Below are positions 57,075 to 64,000 of a stretch of 64,000 bases of DNA, in pieces. Every line of letters starts with the position of its first letter. Positions within the stretch are counted from its first letter, which is position 1. The notes below the pieces were generated by a model. The model worked only from the letters and a program-made list of their open reading frames with translations. It had not been told where the DNA came from and ran no database searches. Source of the stretch: Polytolypa hystricis UAMH7299 (lineage: Eukaryota > Ascomycota > Eurotiomycetes > Onygenales). Position numbers and translations under genes: made by a program. The stretch covers positions 1 to 64,000 of the forward strand of contig PDNA01000052.1 in the NCBI GenBank assembly GCA_002573605.1, read 5' to 3'.

Positions 57075-59955
57075 TTAGTGCGCAGTAACCGTCGCGCGTC
57101 GTCCGCCTTCTCTCCGTCCTTGAACCACCGTCGTCCAATCGTCCCACTCCTTCGCAACCTCGGTAAGAACGTTGCCCATGACCATAGCGGATGCCATCAG
57201 TCCGTGGCCCTCACTCTCGAGAATACGCACTTCGCACCTACGCATCGTTTTGCCCAACCACCGCACATTATCCACGGGAACGCGGGTATCCCGCGAACCG
57301 TGGTGTATCACAACAGCGCGATTGATGTCAACGTACCGGAACCCAATGGCCTGGCGCCGCTCGAGACAAATCAGCAAATCCACAGCAGGGTTCGCGTTAG
57401 TGGTGGCAAGCTCCCAGATCGCGTGAGTCAAGCGGTTGTCGTAGTCAGTCTGGCGTTCGCGGTCAGTGGCTGCCATAATCGCCGAGGAGGCCTTGGGATC
57501 ATCCGGATTTGCGGTTGCGCGCGAGACAATGTCTTGTGACGGACGGTTCACGGAGTTCCGGTGCAGGCTGGTCGGGTTTTGCTGCTGTGGGATCGAGCCG
57601 TTAACTACTGTCTCTGCTGGCTGTACAGGTGCTTCCTTGCTGGGCCCACTCCGCCGCTTCCGTCGTTGGCTTTTAGGAAGGCTGCTGGTAATACTTGAAC
57701 TGGTGGCTGTCATGAAGCTGGAATTGGCAACTTTGAGGATAGGTGTGGGTAGAGCGCGGAGTATGCGTTGGGAGTAGGGAACTGCGTTGGCAGGAACTGG
57801 CTCTTTGTGAGTGCCCATGCTTGACAGTTGGGACGGAGGTATCCAAGGGGCAAGAAGATGTATTCGGCCTCGAATGTGCTGTGGCATGCGGAGAGCCGTT
57901 GCCAGCGCGTATATAGCACCGGCAGAATGAGCGAGCATGGAGAATTTGGTGATTTTAAGAGAATTGCAAATAATCGCGACATCGTCTGCGAAAAAATTAG
58001 CAATGGGCTTTATAAACTCCACATAGAGTGGTGTAGGAGTATAGAAGTGCCGGTTCAGGGCATGTGGGTATCGACTTACCAGGCCAGCTGAGAGGGGTTC
58101 CTGATCCATCTAGACAAGGCTCACTCTCTCCCACCCCGGGCCGATCAGGAGTAATAAGTCGAAGCTTTAGGGTCCACGCCAGCTCGTCGTAGAAGGCAGT
58201 AAGGTATCTTGTAAGTCCCATGCCTACGCAGCATATCACCACATAGCCATTCGGATCCCCTACTTCGGAAAATGCGATCATTCGGCCTGTGCTTGGGTGA
58301 GCAACCCTCTGAGTCAATCTTGATGAGGATAAATATGCGTTCACAGCGTCATCAATGGAATCTGAGCTAGAGGGTCGGTCATCCGTGGCCATTGACAGGC
58401 GTGGTCCAGGGGAAAGGCCACCCGATACTGAACGTCGGTGGGTAGAGCCTTCATGAGGTGTGGTGGGGTTTGATCGCCCCCTCGTGCCCTTTTGAGAATT
58501 TGATTTCTCTAGCGATTGTTTGCCCAGTATGGGCTGGATATTTGCAGTCTTTGCAGACAGAGGTCCACTGTTGCGCTTTTTAGATGTTTCTTTCCGCGTC
58601 AAAATTGCAGGCGAGGGCGCACTCTCCTCGTAATCTATATCAAGTTCATCAACCTGTCTCAGGGGCGCATCAACACGATGCTGCTCAGAGTGCCCACGCG
58701 CAACCTCTGACGAGGATCCTGCTTGTGTAGATGAGCGCGGACTAGGTTTTGTATGTTGACTCCTCGACGGCGTCGGCGTGCCGTCTTCAAGCATCTCATC
58801 CTTTATCTTCTGCTGCTGTTGTTTAAGCTCTTTAATTCGTTTTGTTACCTGATCATCTTCAGCATGGACCTCTACGATATCACGGTCGATCTTCAAGTCT
58901 CGATTGGAGTATGCGCTGTGCCGTGTTGACCGACGCTTTTTGGATGAATGGCCATTGAAACTATGCCGTAGCGAGGACTCGCGAGTGGGAATAATCCTGC
59001 CGCTTCCAATTCCACCAGGGCTCATATTGGCCATTTCTGCCACGGGTTTTGATGTGCTGAGATTAGGAGCAGACTCCCGTCGTTCCTGGTTATCTGGTAT
59101 ACCCTGGGACTGAGAGTTTTCATTGGTATGTCCATTCACCTCTTCCGCAAGGTCAGCCATTGAAGGCGTCGACCGCAAGCTAACTCTGCTCCGGGATCTG
59201 TTCAATCGGAAACTGCCTCCCGCACTCAGACGATCGCTGTCCTTGTCCTTTGAGAATTCACGAGATGCTTTCCGGAGCAAACCCAATTGACTCGTAATAC
59301 TCCTGCGACCGCCGCTACTTGACGAGGCAATACTTGCAGTGGACATTCGCGGACCAGGTTCTAAGCTCACCACACCGATACCCGAGAAATCGTCAAAGCC
59401 GCGAGTAGAAGAGGCTACTGAAGCTCTTGACCCTGGTCGTATCGGGGAGGTGTCCCCTTGTGCGCCAAGGTACGATCGTGGGGAGCGTGGGGAACGTGGA
59501 GAGCGAGGTGAAGGTGGCGGTTTGGCCATGCGCACCACAGGCGCAATGGCAGCATCATCGGGATGCAGAAAGGCGTTATCGTCTTCCTCCGCTACAGTCT
59601 TGTAGGCGCCATAATCCATGCCAAACCCGGGAGAGGGGGCCACATTGGAGCCGAAACCATCACTGGCAAACTCGGTCTGGTTGAAACCTGGCGAAGACGG
59701 CGCGGTGCGAGAGCCAATATTGGGGATGTTGTCGAAATGGGTTTGAGCGGGAGTCGAGATGGTCGATAGCGAGGAGATGAGGGACGAGATAACCTCAGGA
59801 GAGGCAGGGGGTATGTGAGAGCGATGGCCCGGACGCTGAGCAGGCACGCTGGTTGAGCGAGATGGGAGGGACTGGCGACGGTGAGAAATCACAGGGGGAG
59901 ACATGTGCGGCGGTGAAGGGATGCGTGGTGGCGGGCGATCCATAGTGTCCCGCAT
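57075..59955 (-). CDS. alpha/beta hydrolase with long disordered N-terminus
   Basis: Exons 59955-58080 and 57985-57075 give 928 aa. The first 500 residues are predicted to be disordered and rich in Ser, Pro and Arg, with an SPR tandem (PPPSPRSPRSPRSPRS near 160) and a short Gln-rich coiled coil (ITKRIKELKQQQQKIKDE-like, near 390). The hydrolase fold follows: GRMIAFSEVGDPNGYVVICC, YDELAWTLKLRLITPDRPGVGES, nucleophile Ser646 in LAHSAGA, an inserted basic loop (PKSQRRKRRSGPSKE), Asp858 in GSRDTRVP and His886 in SEGHG. All three catalytic residues are present. No membrane segment. The substrate is unknown. The N-terminus looks like a phosphorylated regulatory tail. MDRPPPRIP at residue 5 is an alternative start. 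Confidence 0.87.
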
Positions 59956-62129
59956 GGCTGCAGAGCCCAGAAGGCAATTATGCGGGCGATCTCGTCGACG
60001 ACGTGCGTAGGATATGTAAGTAGATTACGGATAAAAATGGGCGGCGGGATTGAATGCGATTACAGCCTCATTGACGATGGAGAGCATGCCTCCGCTGGGG
60101 GTGAGAGATGGAGAACTTGGGCAGTGTTAATAGATACAAGCAAGGAGGGTGGAAACCAGGGCATTAGCCATTGATCGCGTTCTGGATGGAAATATATATG
60201 CAGCCGAGAAAGTCTGTCGGGGGATGAAAGAAAGAAAGTTACGCGCAAAGAAAAAAAGAATGCGGCGCTTGTTTGGTGGAGGAGACAAGGAGGAGGAGGA
60301 GAGGGAGAAGCCTGAGAGAGGTGGTTGGCAGATAGGGATGGAGAATGGAGATCACCCTCCTTTTTTTTCGGAGCTGGCGATGATTTTGTTATTATGGCTT
60401 CCAGGCAGCTTCTCACTCCCTGCGATGCTCGACAACTGCATTCTCCGCAGCCATTGGAGGACAGGCACGGTGGGCTCTTATGTAGCTAATGGCGGATCAG
60501 TCACATTTGCAATCTGAGAGGTGCAAAGCGAAAAGGTTGATTTGAGGCTCTCTCACCAATAATGGCCTTGCTTGGTGTTCTCGCAACCGCTTCTTTTCTT
60601 TGCTTCACACACCCCCACACACAGTTCTCGGTTTCATAGCTTCGTCAGGCGTGTCAGGGAATATCCATGTCTGCTCTTCTCTTATTGTGTCCCTGTTAAT
60701 TAATAATCCTGCTAATGCGGAGTAGAACTTGGCCAGTTGAATGCACAGTTGTATACAGCCAGACACTCGGACCACATGCGGCCCACGGCAGCATCCTCAT
60801 CAGTGGACTACATACATACATACATACTCTATCTGCATCTTAATTCCAGCTGAAACTACTGTTCTTACGCATAAAGATATATACAAACATTCACCGCTGC
60901 CCGGGTACTAGGTAGATGATCCACGTCCCAGCTATCCGCCTCAGACCCGCAACAGTTTCCCTCCTGAAGCCTCAAGCAGACCAGCACTAATGAGCCAGGT
61001 CACAAATATCGTGTTGAATGCACATATGCCTGCAGAAAAAGCGACGTCTTCCACTGGCTGTTGCATATACTGGATGCAGAGGAGCAGAGGACACTTCTTT
61101 GTATATCCTTCCCTGCTGTCGATCAGGAACCCCGGAACCTAATGAATTGATTGATGAATGGTAACTTGTAAGGAGAACCATCCTCCTGGGCCACTACCAC
61201 GGATACCTTCTACCATGTCCGCCAGTCTGGGAGCCAATCTAGAGAAAGAGGCCCAAGGGTAGGGCCAAACTAGTCCTGTGTCGCATATGTGGTTTCACCT
61301 CCTGGCCCTGGATGTGCAACACCCCTCCAGGAGCACCTGCATACTCACGGGCATCACAGAATGGGACAGCTTCTCGGGGAGTGAGCATGGATTGGCACAT
61401 ATTCCGCTTTTATTGTGACCATTGTCCAACGCCCTATCGGCGCACAATTCCGAATGTGTGATGGAATTGGAAGCGGAGCGTGTAACTCCCGGGATAGAAT
61501 GGAAACTTCATTACCTCCTCAGGCCTGAGAAGTGACGAATTAGTCAAAATCGACTTGCGGTCTGGAGGAGAAACAGCAATCAATTGGATCTTCCTGGATT
61601 GGACCTCTGCATCTTCCCGCAGCCATTGCCAGGGGTAATTTTATTTGTGTAGGGGCAACTGCTGCTTGGATCTCTGCTCCCAACACAACAATAAAAGCTA
61701 GCTAAATAAACAAATATACAAAGAGATATTCGAGAGCGGAAACTATAGCCCACCTGAACCATGAGAACGACAGTCCACGGGTTGTACTGAGAAAATACAT
61801 AATAATAATAGTGGCGTTGAACGAGCTGGTGGACTAGGGACGTGGCAATATATAGACGGAGTGCGTGCACCAAAGAGCCAAGACACCAGCTGGGCAGCAT
61901 CATCACAGACTCCAATTAATATTATGTATGCTGCAGTCAGTCAACAACTGACTGACTGACTGACGAGCCGTGATTTAATGTATATCTGCCTCTGCTTGAG
62001 GTAGCCTCTCCCGCTCTCTCGTTAACGGTATCTGGTCACACTTGCCACAGAGAATGACTTTTCCCCCATAGACAAGCTATGCCATGACACCCTTTCTCGC
62101 CGACTTGAGAAACCTCCCGCCTCTCCGCC
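59956..62129. other. divergent intergenic region
   Basis: Long promoter space between the hydrolase (left) and TRAPPC11 (right). It holds a CATA microsatellite (about 60810-60828) and a TGAC run (about 61950-61964). Frames near 60149-60517 and 61580-61915 show nothing recognisable. Confidence 0.5.
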
Positions 62130-64000
62130 ATGGACGCCTATCCACCCGACTACGTCGGCCATAACCTTCCCCTCGTTCTTCTCTCCGGTCTAGGCTCTGA
62201 TAACGATGGGCAAGACTCGTCTACACTAGCTGGTACCGAATACCCTCTTCTACTGGAGCACGGTGTCCAGATATTCTCCGATATCCCTCCCTTGACCGAG
62301 CCGAACGCAGAGAGGCTGTTGAATGCTCTTCTAAGCGAGGATGCGTCCAATGCGCCGTGGAATGCTAGGAATGATGCGGGCAAGGCTGGCACTGTTGGAT
62401 TTAGGGTCAAGAGGGTCGGGCGGGTAGGTCAGCAGCCCTTCGATTGTATACTGTTATGTCGAGGCTTTCATTGCATTACCTGGTGGTGGACTCCTCCCCT
62501 CTGTCTAGCTGTCTATATGCGTACATATTTTAACGATACTGGCAACCCCTGTTATGACATATACGAGTTAATCGCAATTACCTGCATTTGAAAGTTCTTG
62601 AACTTTGGCTTCTACGGGTTCAAATGACGCACCGTTCCCGCATGTACTAACTGCATAATTACAGACCTACACCCTCCCTCCTCGCAAGGCTGTTTCTCCT
62701 ATGATGTCGGCACCGGATTCCCTGCCCCATAGTCCCACTACTGGGATGTCCGTTCCGCTTGCTCTACACTCGCCAATCTCCCCGCTGAGCCCCAGCTCCC
62801 TGACCTTTCCAGACGGGATGATGACTCCGCTATGGGTAACGAAACATCAGAACCTAGTTCCCGCTGCGTTCGTCAATTTCTTCCCCTTTGCCACGGACCC
62901 GAATATGGCCTCTTTACGGGATAATCAACTAAAAATAGAAATTAACGGGCTGAAAAAGAGCTGGACATCTTCCGGTTATAAAACTCGCTTTGTGGTTGCT
63001 CTTTTGTGTGAAGACGGGGATGTACCAGATGATGCGAACGAGAGGCTATCGGGTATTCGCCGGGCGACAAATTTGGACCCTAAAAGCGTGTTTATTCTGC
63101 CTCCTGACCCGTCTCAAGAGGACATTAAAGAGTTTGTCCGGAGTTTGTTCCACAGCCTTCAAGCTCCGAGTGCGGAGTATTATCGAGATCTCTCTAAACA
63201 TGCTAGGCGGAAGAGGAGTCGAGGAACTATTCCACCGCCAACTGCTCCTCCGACCTCAGGAACGTCTCAAACGCTGTCTTCCCAAGGGTGGAATATTCGA
63301 TACGACTTTAAATTAGGAGTGTTTGCAGAATTTCGACAGGAGATGGATGCGGCATGTCGTAGTTACGAAACCGCTTATGACAGCTTGTTTGGTGAAGAAG
63401 TGTTTGAGACGATTGCTGGATGGAGCCCGCGGTTCAATGATGCTCGAATGCTGGCTGATGTCCTTGCTATTCGCATTATTCGGTGCCTGCTATGGACCGA
63501 TCAAACGACGAGTGCTGTACGCATGTGGCTAACTCACAGGAACCGTATTCAAGGAATAGTTGGGCGAAGGGGAAAAGGCACAAAGAATTATGGATGGGAA
63601 GCATGGGAGGCAAGGTGGTCACTTGTTATGGCACAAATAATACACCAGGCGGAGGTCTCGTCCATCACATTACCAGATCTTCTGGGCTCAGTTCCTAACG
63701 TTCATAAAACAATATATGCGATGCCGGAGAAAGCCATCCCTATTGGGGAGAGGATGTCTCCATGGGAGTATCTTCATCACGAAGGTTACTGGCTTCATCG
63801 TGCTGCGAAACACACAGCGCGGAGGAGACTTCTAGCCGGGAACATTGCCGAAGAAGATCGCGTATCTCCCAGCCAACCGACAGCCTCGCATGCTACAAAT
63901 AGGTCTACGCTTTACGACACGTATCTAGCACCCGAACCATACGTCGAATATCCTTCGTCTGGCCAGCAGGGAACGGATTATCCAAAATTGATACGGGGAT
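62130..64000 (+). CDS. TRAPPC11 (foie gras domain), 5' part
   Basis: Exon 1 is 62130-62423, exon 2 starts at 62665 and runs off the window at 64000; 543 aa are visible without a stop. The intron is 241 nt (GTAGGT...ACAG). The sequence has the features of fungal TRAPPC11: an N-terminal MDAYPPDYVGHNLPLVLLSGL, a Ser/Pro linker, LWVTKHQNLVPAAFVNFFPF, and the foie gras core with RMLADVLAIRIIRCLLW, MSPWEYLHHEGYWLHRAAKH and HTARRR. TRAPPC11 is a subunit of the TRAPP III-type tethering complex that activates a Rab in ER-Golgi traffic and autophagy. The usual protein exceeds 1100 aa, so more than half, including the C-terminal gryzun domain, lies beyond the right edge. Confidence 0.9.

Noticed and set aside
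61946..61966. TGAC tandem run as a CRISPR-like or regulatory array
   Set aside because: A simple tetranucleotide microsatellite without spacers.

Overview
The window is nuclear DNA of a filamentous ascomycete (Pezizomycotina). The gene set and the compact introns (about 45-300 nt, GTRAGT-type donors, CTAAC or TACTAAC branch sites) fit Eurotiomycetes best; an Onygenales- or Aspergillus-like source is an inference, not proven. About 19 intact protein genes, one broken NLR-type gene and one TPR relic are visible. No rRNA, tRNA, CRISPR array or complete transposon was seen. All gene models are my own splicing of the sequence, checked for splice-site consensus, phase and family fit; none is confirmed by transcripts.

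Layout. 0.9-11.8 kb holds housekeeping genes: endosulfine/Igo1 (+), ICE2 (-), MYG1 exonuclease (+), LTO1 (-) and RAE1/GLE2 (-). 11.8-15.6 kb is a gene-poor island with a degenerate tandem repeat of about 66 bp and a TPR-protein relic. 15.6-31.9 kb carries an aldo-keto reductase (+), a small unknown protein (+), an unusual APSES/KilA-N plus BTB protein (-), the sorting nexin MDM1 (-), the phospholipid methyltransferase OPI3 (+) and the Rpd3L subunit RXT2 (-). 31.9-37.1 kb is again gene-poor, with one orphan coiled-coil gene.

37.2-43.4 kb is the most interesting part: a compact block of an HSL-type esterase (+), an SDR dehydrogenase (-), a bZIP/DUF3425 regulator (+) and a Baeyer-Villiger-type flavin monooxygenase (+). 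Dehydrogenase (alcohol to ketone), monooxygenase (ketone to ester or lactone) and esterase (ring opening or cleavage) form a chemically coherent route, with a regulator inside. A 17-bp inverted repeat, GTGTC-N7-GACAC, occurs upstream of the esterase, in the shared SDR/bZIP promoter (a perfect reverse-complement match) and upstream of the monooxygenase (15/17). I read this as a self-contained regulon with its own operator.

44.4-64.0 kb carries a patatin/DUF3336 protein lacking both catalytic residues (-), ribosomal protein uL6/RPL9 (-), a membrane-anchored monothiol glutaredoxin (-), an NLR-like pseudogene with at least five lesions (-), a long alpha/beta hydrolase (-) and the 5' part of TRAPPC11 (+), cut by the window edge. 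Several genes act at the ER or on lipids (ICE2, OPI3, MDM1, the patatin-like protein), with MDM1 and OPI3 sharing one divergent promoter.
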